NCBI GenBank assembly: GCA_002238765.1
Contig: MPMZ01000032.1
Span: 1-33,385 of the forward strand
Source of the DNA: Nitrospira sp. bin75
Lineage (GTDB): Bacteria > Nitrospirota > Nitrospiria > Nitrospirales > UBA8639
Length of the DNA stretch: 33,385 nucleotides
Direction of reading: 5' to 3'
The position numbers and the translations under genes were made by a program. Below are positions 23,659 to 31,382 of this stretch, in pieces. Below the pieces are notes generated by a model. That model made no database searches. It had not been told where the DNA came from and worked only from the letters and a program-made list of their open reading frames with translations. Position 1 is the stretch's first letter, and the number at the start of each line of letters is the position of its first letter.

Positions 23659-24492
23659 CTAGTAGGCCGGTGGCCGGGAAAGCGGCTCGCTCGTCACCAA
23701 TTCCACGGCTCGCAGATTATCGAATGCGAATTTTCCATCCCCGGTGGTCATGATACCGATCCGGCCCGTGCGTAAGGTGGAGTCGTACACGGAGAGGAAG
23801 AACTGGTTGTCGAACGAAATTTCGAAAAAATCTTTGCTGACGATCGTATTTCTCTGGACTCGCAGGAAATGCCAGGGCGTTCTTTTTAGGGGAATGACCT
23901 CATGTTCCTTAATCAGGATGGGCTTCCCTTCGGAAAAGCGATAGGCCCTGACCATGTTGCTGGCCGGATAAATGAGCACGGCATAGAAGTTGTCGAGATC
24001 CTGGAGGTTCAGCACCAAACCGGCTGCCGACGTCGGTGTCCCGAGTTTGGAAAGGATGCCCACCGTCAGGTCGAGATATTCCATCTGAATCGTGTCGTTG
24101 ACCAGCAGTTGATAGCAGCCGGGGGCAGGGCAAGGTGTCGATTGTAAGAGCGCATGAGTCCGGCTTGGCGCGTCGTGATCGGTCACAAGCGTCCATTCCC
24201 CGAGGTGGCCATGACCCAGGGTATGGGAGGAAAACCCTGGTGGGAGAGCCGCATCGAGGTCCTTCTCAAAAGTCCATTCCTGAAAAATCGGAGGCGTATG
24301 CCGTAAGACGGCGCGCGGCAGTTCCTTCAGGGGCTCGGCGTCTTCTGCAAAAAGGTCGGGGATGCCCGAGCACAAGACGCACACCAAGGTCGCGAAGCCG
24401 AGGATGAGGCCACGGAAAAGACACAGGCCTGCCTTCAATGAGGGTTGACGGGAAAGAAGACGCGAACTGGTAAAATCAACAGTGTTGTGCAT
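23659..24492 (-). CDS. Putative secreted protein with a laminin-G-like domain, function unknown
   Basis: I do not recognise a named family. From the ATG at 24492 the protein is 277 residues. It has a hydrophobic signal segment (LILGFATLVCVLCSGIPDLFA, about 30-50), then WTFEKDLDAALPPGF and a beta-rich body. The stretch AGLVLNLQDLDNFYAVLIYPASNMVRAYRF, with WHFLRVQRNTIVSKDFFEISFDNQF and GRIGIMTTGDGKFAFDNLRAV, resembles laminin-G/DUF1080-type carbohydrate-binding or sugar-hydrolase folds. The frame opens upstream to 24651, but 24492 has GGTGAG before it and a sensible signal sequence after it. It stands alone, reading toward the LOG gene. Probably exported; substrate unknown. Confidence 0.6.
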   Translation of the reverse strand: MHNTVDFTSSRLLSRQPSLKAGLCLFRGLILGFATLVCVLCSGIPDLFAEDAEPLKELPRAVLRHTPPIFQEWTFEKDLDAALPPGFSSHTLGHGHLGEWTLVTDHDAPSRTHALLQSTPCPAPGCYQLLVNDTIQMEYLDLTVGILSKLGTPTSAAGLVLNLQDLDNFYAVLIYPASNMVRAYRFSEGKPILIKEHEVIPLKRTPWHFLRVQRNTIVSKDFFEISFDNQFFLSVYDSTLRTGRIGIMTTGDGKFAFDNLRAVELVTSEPLSRPPAY

Positions 24493-24796
24493 GAATCTCA
24501 CCAAATAAGTAAATGCTTGCCAAAGGGTTATCGGCTGGATCATACGAAGAAAAAGTCTCTCGCTGCAAGGTGACAAAAGGAGGCGAGGAAAACTCTCATG
24601 CAGCTTTGCTGCCTGCACCTGGGGAATGAACTGGGTATGCCGACGAGCCATTTTCGTATCAAAGCCCTCCTTTTGTCATCCCCGACATCCTTAATCGGGG
24701 ATCCAGCGTCTTTGCTTTTCGCTTCGTCTGTAAAGAGAACGACTCTGGATTCCCGCTTCCGCAGGAATGACAGATGTGGGGTATTTTCATACGCCG
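24493..24796. other. Noncoding gap, 304 bases
   Basis: This holds the upstream region of the secreted-protein gene (first about 180 bases, no clear promoter recognised) and one complete GGATCC repeat at 24674-24773. No small gene is supported. Confidence 0.6.
24674..24773 (+). repeat. GGATCC palindromic repeat, full copy
   Basis: It starts TGTCATCCCCGACATCC, continues TTAATCGGGGATCCAGCGTC, has a T-rich centre, and ends CTGGATTCCCGCTTCCGCAGG followed by AATGACA. The two ends are inverted (TGTCAT/ATGACA), and each half is itself a palindrome. Confidence 0.75.
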
Positions 24797-25519
24797 ATGC
24801 CCATATGGAAAACAAACCTATGGCAAGGCCCCATGCAAGCCGATGAACGGGCGACGTGGTTGGCGTTTGTGCCGATCTGCCTGACGGGATCCTTTTACCT
24901 TCTCCCGGCTTCGACGCAGCAGAACCTGCTCCTGCAATTTGTCCCGCAACTCGCCGCGTACGGGGCGCTCGTCATCTGGTGGAAATCCAATCCCGACGCG
25001 CTGCCGGCGCTCGGAATTGCTCGCGGTTCCCTGAAGCAGGGCGTCGGGTGGGGGATCGTCACGGGGTGTATGCTGGGGTTGGTCAATTCAACCGTGATCC
25101 TGTGGGTCGTGCCTGTTCTTGGGGGCGACGTTCTGTTTCTGGCCGGCACGCCTCATGCCCAAATGCCTTTCTTCGTGATGATTCCCTGGTTTACGGTCCT
25201 GATTGCGGCGGGAGTCGAATTGAATTTTCGCGGATTTCTTTTTGGACGGTTGGAGTGTTTCTGTCGCCGTTGGATATCGACGGTGTCTACACACGGTCTT
25301 TGGCTCGGTTCGATCGCGGCGATGCTGATGTCGGCGTTGGTGTTTGCGTTCGATCCTTTTATGGTGATGACGTTTCGGCATCTCCACTGGATCGCCGTAT
25401 GGGACGGACTCATTTGGGCGGCTCTCTTTTTACGATGGCGGAATCTGCTGGCGGTGATCGCGGCCCATGCCGTTGAGGTGATGATCCTGTATCTCAGCGT
25501 GAAAGCGGCGCTCACGTGA
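24797..25519 (+). CDS. CPBP-like membrane protein (CAAX protease family, possibly inactive)
   Basis: A 240-residue protein with five or six likely TM segments (for example WLAFVPICLTGSFYLLP, AAYGALVIWW, GIVTGCMLGLVNSTVIL, FFVMIPWFTVLIAAG, WLGSIAAMLMSALVFAF and LLAVIAAHAVEVMILYL). The motif GVELNFRGFLFGRL is the CPBP/Rce1 helix. However, the family EExxxR reads VELNFR, so the first glutamate, the catalytic one, is absent. His residues in RHLHW and AHAVEV match later motifs. Start uncertain: an ATG at 24767 lies inside a repeat, and 24833 is another option; 24797 is a compromise. No operon partners. Confidence 0.6.
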   Translation: MPIWKTNLWQGPMQADERATWLAFVPICLTGSFYLLPASTQQNLLLQFVPQLAAYGALVIWWKSNPDALPALGIARGSLKQGVGWGIVTGCMLGLVNSTVILWVVPVLGGDVLFLAGTPHAQMPFFVMIPWFTVLIAAGVELNFRGFLFGRLECFCRRWISTVSTHGLWLGSIAAMLMSALVFAFDPFMVMTFRHLHWIAVWDGLIWAALFLRWRNLLAVIAAHAVEVMILYLSVKAALT

Positions 25520-25582
25520 TTTCCAAGACGTCGTTGACGGAGAGGCGTGAGGATTTGCGCCAGGAATAAGTCTGGTGGCAGA

Positions 25583-25636
25583 GTAGGTCGGATGACCCTT
25601 CGACTTCGCTCAGGACAGGCGTAGCGTCATCCGACA
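25583..25636 (+). repeat. GTAGGTCGGATGA / TCATCCGAC palindrome with nested CTCAGGACAGG element
   Basis: Arms GTAGGTCGGATGA and GCGTCATCCGAC surround CCTTCGACTTCGCTCAGGAC plus AGG at 25597-25619. The insert is identical over its 23 bases to that at 19018-19040, whereas the arms differ compensatorily (GGATTA/TAATCC versus GGATGA/TCATCC). Confidence 0.7.
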
Positions 25637-25651
25637 ATCCCATTCTCCTTC

Positions 25652-25755
25652 TGTCATCCTCGACATCCTTAATCGAGGATCCAGGGTCTTTGCTTCTTTC
25701 TTCGTCCGTGAAATGAAAGACACTGGATTCCCGATGACTAACGTCGGGAATGACA
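25652..25755 (+). repeat. GGATCC palindromic repeat, full copy
   Basis: TGTCATCCTCGACATCC, TTAATCGAGGATCCAGGGTC, a central TTTGCTTCTTTC, then CTGGATTCCCGATG, ACGTCGGG and AATGACA. It lies 16 bases after another repeat family and 32 bases before the DUF6941-like start. Confidence 0.75.
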
Positions 25756-25787
25756 GATGAGTAGTTCTGCTGATAAGGACCCACGCC

Positions 25788-26213
25788 ATGGACGAACTTG
25801 TCAAACCCATCGTGCAGGCCTTTTTGGTTTGCGATTCGGTGATCCTGGACAGCTTTACCAGAAAGAAGAGCATCATCGGAACGTTTACGCATTTGTGGGC
25901 GGCACGCTTTCCCTGCCAACACCCCCAAATGGGAGTCTATTTTTGTTTGACGGACGCGGAAGGACAGTATGAGTTTGAGCTTCGTCTCGTGTATTTGGAT
26001 CAGGATCAGCTCATCGGGACAGCCTCGTTGGGGCCGGTTGAAATCAAAGACCGGCTGCAGATTCATGATTTCGGCGTGAATATTCCGTCGTTGGTCTTCC
26101 CGGCACCGGGCCGGTATGAGTTCCGCTTGTTTGCGAACGGGTATTTCGTCACGCAGAAAGATTTCAACGTCATCCAACAATCCCCTCCGCCGCCCAGCCC
26201 CGAATCCACGTAG
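25788..26213 (+). CDS. DUF6941-like protein of unknown function
   Basis: A 141-residue soluble protein without signal or TM segment. VKPIVQAFLVCDSVILDSFTRKKSIIGTF, THLWAARFPCQHPQMGVYFCLTDAEGQYEFELRLV and FPAPGRYEFRLFANGYFVTQKDFNV suggest an Ig-like beta sandwich. This resembles, from memory, the DUF6941 proteins often annotated as hypothetical; the assignment is moderate. The C-terminus is proline-rich (SPPPPSPEST). AAGGA lies 8 bases before the ATG. The gene stands alone between repeats and hsp20. No function can be inferred from context. Confidence 0.6.
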   Translation: MDELVKPIVQAFLVCDSVILDSFTRKKSIIGTFTHLWAARFPCQHPQMGVYFCLTDAEGQYEFELRLVYLDQDQLIGTASLGPVEIKDRLQIHDFGVNIPSLVFPAPGRYEFRLFANGYFVTQKDFNVIQQSPPPPSPEST

Positions 26214-26230
26214 ACGTACAGCGTCGAGTC

Positions 26231-26258
26231 TTGACTTTCGCAGGGCGCGACTTATCTG
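26231..26258 (+). promoter_or_regulatory. Possible promoter of the Hsp20 gene, with a downstream palindrome
   Basis: TTGACT at 26231-26236 and TATCTG at 26253-26258 are 16 bases apart. A perfect palindrome AGAAGCGCTTCT at 26266-26277 follows in the leader, about 40 bases before the start. It is not a CIRCE element. Heat regulation is plausible but not shown. Confidence 0.3.
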
Positions 26259-26319
26259 AAATAACAGAAGCGCTTCTATGGAAACTGAAAACGCAAACAT
26301 GGATACGAGGAGGTGCAGG

Positions 26320-26760
26320 ATGTTGGTCAAATGGAATCCGTTTCAAGAACTCGAACGAACATTGGACTGGTGGGGCGCCCAGCCGTTTCGGCGTCCGCAA
26401 TGGGATGATCCGCAGGCGTCAACGGTCAATTGGGTTCCACCGGTGAACGTCTATGAAGATACAGAACACCTGTTTGTGGAAGCCCAATTACCGGGCATTG
26501 ACATGAAGGACGTGAAGATCTCCGTGACCGACAACACGTTGCAACTTCACGGAGAGCGGAAAGAGGAACGCACGGAAGACCGGGACAACTATCATTTTCG
26601 TGAAGCCCAGTATGGGGCGTTTGCCCGGAGCTTCCGTCTTCCCGGCTATGTGAAACCGGATCTGGCGACGGCGCGGTATGATAAAGGCGTGCTGACCGTG
26701 CAGGTTCCCAAACGGGAAGAAACCAAGCCCAGATCGATCCCGATCGACGTCAAGGGATAA
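26320..26760 (+). CDS. Hsp20 family small heat-shock protein
   Basis: A 146-residue ATP-independent chaperone that binds unfolding proteins in large oligomers. MLVKWNPFQELERTLDWW is the typical Hsp20 opening. The alpha-crystallin domain runs about 40-140 with VNVYEDTEHLFVEAQLPGIDMKDVKISVTDNTLQLHGERK and FARSFRLPGYV, YDKGVLTVQVPKREE. The start at 26320 is chosen because AGGAGG stands 6 bases before it; ATGs at 26278 and 26299 are upstream in frame. The usual C-terminal IxI motif is represented by IPI (SIPIDV). Confidence 0.94.
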   Translation: MLVKWNPFQELERTLDWWGAQPFRRPQWDDPQASTVNWVPPVNVYEDTEHLFVEAQLPGIDMKDVKISVTDNTLQLHGERKEERTEDRDNYHFREAQYGAFARSFRLPGYVKPDLATARYDKGVLTVQVPKREETKPRSIPIDVKG

Positions 26761-27093
26761 AGGGCACCCAATGAATGCGTTGAACGTGCCGGTGCCAGTC
26801 TCCCCACTCACTCCCCCCTTGAGGGGGAGTCGGGGAGCCGAGGGCGCAGCCCGCAGGCGAACAGGCGGGGGGGGGGGCGGGGGAGCGGGGGGCGCAGCCG
26901 GCAGGCGAACGGGGGGGGGGGGGGGCTAAAAACCCCCATGCCCCGCCCCGCCGTATTCGGGTACGATCTTGCTCCTCCCTATTCAATCTCTCCGGTTTTT
27001 CCCCTCAGGGTTTCTTGTGAAAAAAGGCGTTCTCGTTTAATCTGCCGCTCCTAACCGTCGCAGTCCCATGAGGTTAATGCCGGGAGGAAGCGA
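26761..27093. other. Noncoding gap, 333 bases
   Basis: A CTCCCCCCTTGAGGGGGAG palindrome at 26811-26829 is followed by a G-rich imperfect tandem repeat (described separately). Then come about 150 bases without recognisable motifs up to the arfB ribosome site (GGGAGG). No gene is supported. Confidence 0.6.
26842..26925 (+). repeat. G-rich imperfect tandem repeat with 11-G and 15-G runs
   Basis: A unit core GGGCGCAGCCCGCAGGCGAA at 26842 recurs at 26890 as GGGCGCAGCCGGCAGGCGAA, a period of 48 bases. Each is followed by a G homopolymer: 11 G at 26867-26877 and 15 G at 26911-26925. A C-rich stretch (AACCCCCATGCCCCGCCCCG) follows. Such runs can form G-quadruplexes and are prone to slippage and to assembly error. 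Confidence 0.75.
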
Positions 27094-27519
27094 GTGATTG
27101 CCGTCACGCCCCAGCTATCGATTCCTGAACAGGAATTTCGATTTCGCGCGTCACGCAGCAGTGGCCCCGGAGGGCAAAATGTCAACAAGGTGAATACGCG
27201 CGTGACGTTGCATTTTGACGTCCGGCGTTCTCCATCGTTGACCGACGCGCAAAAATCCTTGATCGGCAGAAAGCTCCAAACCCGGATCAACAAGGAAGGG
27301 GTATTGTATCTGCACGCCCAGCGGGCGGCGAGCCAAGCCATGAATCGAGCCGATTTGGTCGATAAGTTTTGCCGGCTCCTGCGCGAAGCCTTGGCTCCCC
27401 GGAAGATCAGGAAAAAAGCCCGGATCTCCCAACGCTCGATCGAAAAGCGACTGGAACAGAAAAAACAGCGAGGCCGGGTGAAGCAATTACGCCATCAAGC
27501 GCTTCGGGGCGACGATTGA
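27094..27519 (+). CDS. arfB: Alternative ribosome-rescue factor ArfB
   Basis: ArfB releases peptides from ribosomes stalled at the end of a truncated mRNA. The 141 residues have the release-factor catalytic loop with GPGGQNVNKVNT (GGQ at 26-28) and lack the codon-recognition domains. They end in the basic tail (KIRKKARISQRSIEKRLEQKKQRGRVKQLR) that occupies the empty mRNA channel. GTG start at 27094, with GGGAGG about 6 bases upstream. No operon partners. Confidence 0.94.
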   Translation: MIAVTPQLSIPEQEFRFRASRSSGPGGQNVNKVNTRVTLHFDVRRSPSLTDAQKSLIGRKLQTRINKEGVLYLHAQRAASQAMNRADLVDKFCRLLREALAPRKIRKKARISQRSIEKRLEQKKQRGRVKQLRHQALRGDD

Positions 27520-27542
27520 CCTTTCGCAAGAGTGCCCCATTC

Positions 27543-27641
27543 TGTCATCCTTGACATTTTCAATCGAGGATCCAGTGTCTTTGCTTTTTCCTCCGTTCGG
27601 GAAGAGAAAGACGCTGGATTCCTGCTTCCGCAGGAATGACA
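27543..27641 (+). repeat. GGATCC palindromic repeat, full copy
   Basis: TGTCATCCTTGACATTTTC, AATCGAGGATCCAGTGTC, a T-rich centre, then CTGGATTCCTGCTTCCGCAGG and AATGACA. It occupies most of the 162-base gap between arfB and the S9 peptidase. Confidence 0.75.
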
Positions 27642-27681
27642 GATTTGGGCTATTTTTCTACGACCTGACAAGGAGTATGGC

Positions 27682-29760
27682 ATGCCAACCAACCCGAACG
27701 TGTCCCCGGAGACGTTGAATCCTCCCAAAGCCAAAACGATTCCCATGACCCTGGAAAAGCACGGCCGGTCACGGCTCGATGAGTATTATTGGTTGTCCGA
27801 ACGGGACAATCCCGACGTGCTGGCCTATCTCGATGCAGAGAACGACTATGCCCGGAAAGTCATGGCCCACCGATCGAAGTTCGAGGACACGCTTTTTGAA
27901 GAAATCAAAGGCCGAATCAAACAGACCGACTTGTCCGTCCCGTACAAACTCGACGACTACTACTATTACACGAGATATGAGGAGGGCAAAGAATATCCCC
28001 TGTACTGCCGGAAGCGGGAGACGTTGGACGCGAAAGAGGAGTTGATGTTGGACGTGAACGTGTTGGCCGAAGGCCATGAATTTTTTGCCATCGGCGGGCT
28101 GGCCGTCAGTTTTGCTCAAGATCTGCTCGCGTACGCGTTCGATACGCAGGGGAGACGCATCTACACGGTGCGATTCAAGGACCTGGTAACCGGTGAGTTG
28201 TTGGATGACGTGCTGGAAGGCGTGACGGGAAACCTTGCCTGGGCCAATGACAACGGGACGTTGTTCTACGGCAGACAGGACCCGCATACCCTGCGCGCGT
28301 TTCAGGTATTTCGCCACCGGCTGGGTTGCGACCCGTCTTCCGACGTCCTGGTGTTCGAAGAAGAGGATGAGACGTTTTCCACGGCCGTCTTCAAGACCAA
28401 ATCGAAGCAGTATTTGATGATTGCCTCGTATCAGACCGTGAGCACGGAGTATCGCTATCTGTCGGCGGACAATCCTGACGGCGAATTTTCGGTGGTTTTC
28501 CCCCGTGAGCGGTTTCACGAATATGACGTCGATCATGACCGGGACGCCTTTTACATTCGAACCAACTGGAAGGCAAAGAACTTTCGCCTCATGAAGACGA
28601 CTCTCCGGCAAACGGACCGGTCGTCGTGGCAGGAAGTCCTGCCCCACCGTGACGACGTCCTGCTCGAATCCTTTGAACTGTTTCGGGATTTTCTGGTGGC
28701 GGAAGAGCGGCATCAGGGGTTGGTGCGGCTACGGGTCATCCCGTGGAATGGCGAAGGCGAACACTACGTGGATTTCGGGGAACCGGCGTATGCGGCGGAG
28801 TTGGGGGACAATTACGATTTCAATACCTCGACCTTGCGGTACAGGTATGCCTCCATGACGACGCCGGATTCGGTGTACGACTATGACATGAACACCCGCG
28901 ACAAGGTGTTGCTGAAACAGGAAGAAGTGCTGGGCGGGTTCGAAATTTCGCACTACGCCACGGAACGAACGTGGGCCACGGCCGCGGACGGGAAACGGAT
29001 TCCTATTTCGCTGGTGTACCGGAAAAATCTTCGGAAAGCCGGAGGCAACCCGCTCCTGCTGTATGGCTATGGGGCCTATGGGATCAGTCTGGACGCGGAC
29101 TTTCGCTCTTCGCGTCTCAGCCTGCTCGATCGGGGGTTCGTGTTTGCCGTCGCGCATATCCGGGGAGGGGAGGAGTTGGGCCGTGAATGGTATGAGACCG
29201 GGAAACTCTTTCACAAGAAAAACACGTTTACGGATTTTATCGCCTGCGGCGAACATCTGGGGCAACAAGGCTATGCGGCGAAAGATCGAATCTATGCCAT
29301 GGGCGGCAGCGCCGGCGGGCTGCTTATGGGGGCGGTGGTCAACATGCGGCCTGATCTGTTTCACGGGGTGGTGGCCCAAGTTCCGTTTGTCGATCTCATG
29401 ACCACGATGTTGGATACGACGATCCCGCTGACCACGGGAGAATACGATGAATGGGGCGATCCCAACCGACAAGTGGATTACGAGTATATGCTGTCCTATT
29501 CCCCGTACGATAACGTCACGGAACAGGCCTATCCGCATCTCCTCGTGACCACGGGGCTCCACGATTCCCAAGTGCAATATTGGGAGCCCGCAAAATGGGT
29601 GGCCAAATTGCGTCGCGTCAAAGCCGATGGGAACCGGTTGCTGCTCAAAACCAACATGGACGCAGGCCATGGCGGGGCTTCCGGCCGGTTTCGGCGATAC
29701 AAGGAATTGGCTTTCATCTATACCTTCCTCCTGGACTCGGCGGGCTTGGTTGATTCATGA
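27682..29760 (+). CDS. S9 family oligopeptidase (protease II/PtrB-like)
   Basis: A 692-residue serine oligopeptidase with a beta-propeller gating domain (about 80-420) and an alpha/beta-hydrolase domain (about 430-692). Start features: MTLEKHGRSRLDEYYWLSERDNPDVLAYLDAENDY, typical of oligopeptidase B. The catalytic triad is Ser543 in GGSAGG, Asp628 in GLHDSQV and His663 in AGHGG. GGEELGREWYETGKLFHKKNTF is the family segment before the nucleophile. No signal peptide, so cytoplasmic. It should cut short peptides after basic residues if PtrB-like; the specificity residues were not assessed. AAGGAG lies 6 bases before the ATG. Confidence 0.95.
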   Translation: MPTNPNVSPETLNPPKAKTIPMTLEKHGRSRLDEYYWLSERDNPDVLAYLDAENDYARKVMAHRSKFEDTLFEEIKGRIKQTDLSVPYKLDDYYYYTRYEEGKEYPLYCRKRETLDAKEELMLDVNVLAEGHEFFAIGGLAVSFAQDLLAYAFDTQGRRIYTVRFKDLVTGELLDDVLEGVTGNLAWANDNGTLFYGRQDPHTLRAFQVFRHRLGCDPSSDVLVFEEEDETFSTAVFKTKSKQYLMIASYQTVSTEYRYLSADNPDGEFSVVFPRERFHEYDVDHDRDAFYIRTNWKAKNFRLMKTTLRQTDRSSWQEVLPHRDDVLLESFELFRDFLVAEERHQGLVRLRVIPWNGEGEHYVDFGEPAYAAELGDNYDFNTSTLRYRYASMTTPDSVYDYDMNTRDKVLLKQEEVLGGFEISHYATERTWATAADGKRIPISLVYRKNLRKAGGNPLLLYGYGAYGISLDADFRSSRLSLLDRGFVFAVAHIRGGEELGREWYETGKLFHKKNTFTDFIACGEHLGQQGYAAKDRIYAMGGSAGGLLMGAVVNMRPDLFHGVVAQVPFVDLMTTMLDTTIPLTTGEYDEWGDPNRQVDYEYMLSYSPYDNVTEQAYPHLLVTTGLHDSQVQYWEPAKWVAKLRRVKADGNRLLLKTNMDAGHGGASGRFRRYKELAFIYTFLLDSAGLVDS

Positions 29761-29801
29761 ACCCATGAGGCTACTTTGTCTTTTTCTGTCATCCCTGTAG
29801 G

Positions 29802-30038
29802 TGTTCAGTCATTCGTTGACAGAATGAGGAACTGCCCACAAAGTGGGAACCAGAAAGAAGGGCTCTCTTTTCCCTCCCCTTTGTAAGGGGAGGCCAGGTG
29901 GGGTAGAGCCACGCGTCCATGGGGCATAGGGGTGCGCTGTTCCTGCCACATCTTCTACCTCCCCTTGCCCCTCCTTACAAAGGAGGAGCACTGAGGCACA
30001 GAAGGAGACAGCGGAAAGTGTCAATGAATGACTGAACA
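29802..30038 (+). mobile_element. MITE-like element, 237 bp, with 20-bp terminal inverted repeats
   Basis: The ends TGTTCAGTCATTCGTTGACA (29802-29821) and TGTCAATGAATGACTGAACA (30019-30038) are inverted copies, 19 of 20 matching. It has no coding capacity and contains internal CCTCCCC/AAGGGGAGG palindromes. A second copy begins at 33264 and matches 121 of the first 122 bases. The element probably depends on a transposase encoded elsewhere. Outside the ends, the flanks TGTAGG and TTTACA are partly complementary, so the border could extend slightly. Confidence 0.75.
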
Positions 30039-30097
30039 TTTACAATCCCCGGCCCGATCGGGGATCCAGAGTCTTTCTCTTTGGCAGTTGCAGTCGG

Positions 30098-30130
30098 GTA
30101 GGTCGGGTGAGCCGTAGGCGTAACCCGACC
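30098..30130 (+). repeat. GTAGGTCGGGT / ACCCGACC palindrome, short form
   Basis: GTAGGTCGGGTGAGCCGTAG followed by GCGTAACCCGACC has the same arms as 18988-19057 and 25583-25636 but lacks the CTCAGGACAGG insert. It lies 8 bases beyond the sigma-factor stop on the minus strand and may serve as its transcription end. Confidence 0.65.
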
Positions 30131-30137
30131 TGCCCGC

Positions 30138-31382
30138 TCAACACATCGTGGCCAACTGCGCCTTCACCGTCGGCTCGCGGAGTTTCTTCATGGCGAGCAC
30201 TTCGATCTGCCGGATTCGTTCACGCGTCACGTTCAAGAGTTTGCCCACCTCCTCGAGTGTGCGGGACTGTCCGTTGCCGATCCCGAAACGCAACCGGATC
30301 ACTTGTTCTTCTCGTGGTGTCAGGACACGAAGAAGACGATGGAGCTGGCTTCTCATCTGTTCTTCTTGAAGGTGTTCATCCGGAGGCGAAGCATGATCAT
30401 CGGGGAGACAGTCACCCAGGAACGTTTCTCCGTCGGCATTGGGTTGGTCGAACGAGATCGGCTCCAGAAACGCCTGCGTCGTGTGTTGCACCCGTTCGGG
30501 CTTGACGGCCAAAGCCAGGGCAATTTCCTCGTTACTGGGCTCGCGACCCAGCTTTTGCGCCAGACGGTGGGAGATCTTGATCATGCGTTGCCACGCTTCG
30601 GTCGTATGAACCGGAACCCGAATGGTTCGGGATTGGTCGGCCACGGCCCGTAAAATTCCCTGGCGGACCCACCACGTGGCATAGGTGCTGAATTTGAATC
30701 CCTTCCGGTATTGGAAACGTTCGGCCGCCCGCATCAACCCGATGTTCCCCTCCTGGATGAGATCCAAGAATCCCATCCCGCGCCCCGTAAAGCGTTTGGC
30801 AATATCCACGACCAGGCGCAGGTTGTGTTGCACCAATCCTTCCTTGGCCCGTTCCAATTGGACGCGGTGTTCGGCCAACTCGTGTTGAAGCCGTTGCAGG
30901 CGTTTCCCGAGCATGCGGGTTTTGAGCCCACGACCGGGCAAGGCGTTTCTGAGCCCGGCCAATCGTTCTTCCGCCTCATTCAATGCCGGAGCCGATAAGC
31001 CGCTCAGGCCGCGAATCTCAGTCAGGGAATGCACGGCCTCCTGAATCTCGGGCCTGTCACCGAGCGTGCCGGCGAATTGAATCGCTTGGGTGAGTACGCT
31101 ACGGATGGTTTCGCTGCTTTCGTCGATACATTTGGCCAGTTCCAATTCCTTCTCTTTGCCCAGGAGGGGGTGCGACCGAAAGGTTCGAAAATAGATGGGT
31201 TCGAGCGCGGTATCTTTGGGTTCTTCGTTTTCATTTTTTTTGTCGCCCGGCAAATCCTCGATCAGGGTATCCAGCGTCGGGGTCCCGTGAGGGAAAACAT
31301 TCGACACGGGCCGCTTGCCGTTTGCCGGATGTTGATACGCCCTTTTGTCGACGTCGAATGGTTTGTGGTCAGTGTGGTTCAT
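30138..31382 (-). CDS. RNA polymerase sigma-70 family factor, group 2 (RpoS/RpoD-like)
   Basis: A 414-residue alternative sigma factor that directs RNA polymerase to -10/-35 promoters. Region 1.2 is near 57-90 (DTALEPIYFRTFRSHPLLGKEKE). A long helical insert of about 90 residues follows. Region 2 is at about 185-260 with NLRLVVDIAKRFTGRG, FLDLIQEGNIGLMRAAERF and FKFSTYATWWVRQGI. Region 3 follows at AWQRMIKISHRLAQKLGREPSNEEIA. Region 4 is at about 355-410 with LTPREEQVIRLRFGI, TLEEVGKLLNVTRERIRQIEV. It lacks the acidic region 1.1 of the primary sigma. AGGAGG precedes the ATG. It lies 86 bases downstream of htrA on the same strand, suggesting co-expression in stress. Confidence 0.93.
   Translation of the reverse strand: MNHTDHKPFDVDKRAYQHPANGKRPVSNVFPHGTPTLDTLIEDLPGDKKNENEEPKDTALEPIYFRTFRSHPLLGKEKELELAKCIDESSETIRSVLTQAIQFAGTLGDRPEIQEAVHSLTEIRGLSGLSAPALNEAEERLAGLRNALPGRGLKTRMLGKRLQRLQHELAEHRVQLERAKEGLVQHNLRLVVDIAKRFTGRGMGFLDLIQEGNIGLMRAAERFQYRKGFKFSTYATWWVRQGILRAVADQSRTIRVPVHTTEAWQRMIKISHRLAQKLGREPSNEEIALALAVKPERVQHTTQAFLEPISFDQPNADGETFLGDCLPDDHASPPDEHLQEEQMRSQLHRLLRVLTPREEQVIRLRFGIGNGQSRTLEEVGKLLNVTRERIRQIEVLAMKKLREPTVKAQLATMC

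Larger units (their letters stand above)
29761..30137. other. Noncoding gap, 377 bases
   Basis: This is composed of a split GGATCC-type repeat (left end TGTCATCC at 29787, right part TACAATCCCCGGCCCGATCG at about 30041-30084), a MITE-like element inserted in it (29802-30038), and a GTAGGTCGG palindrome (30098-30130). No gene is supported. Confidence 0.65.

Noticed and set aside
25512-26330. 272-residue minus-strand frame opposite the DUF6941-like gene
   Set aside because: It runs through two repeat elements, and its C-terminal half translates repeat sequence (KDPGSSIKDVEDD recurs at every GGATCC copy). The plus-strand gene has a good ribosome site.
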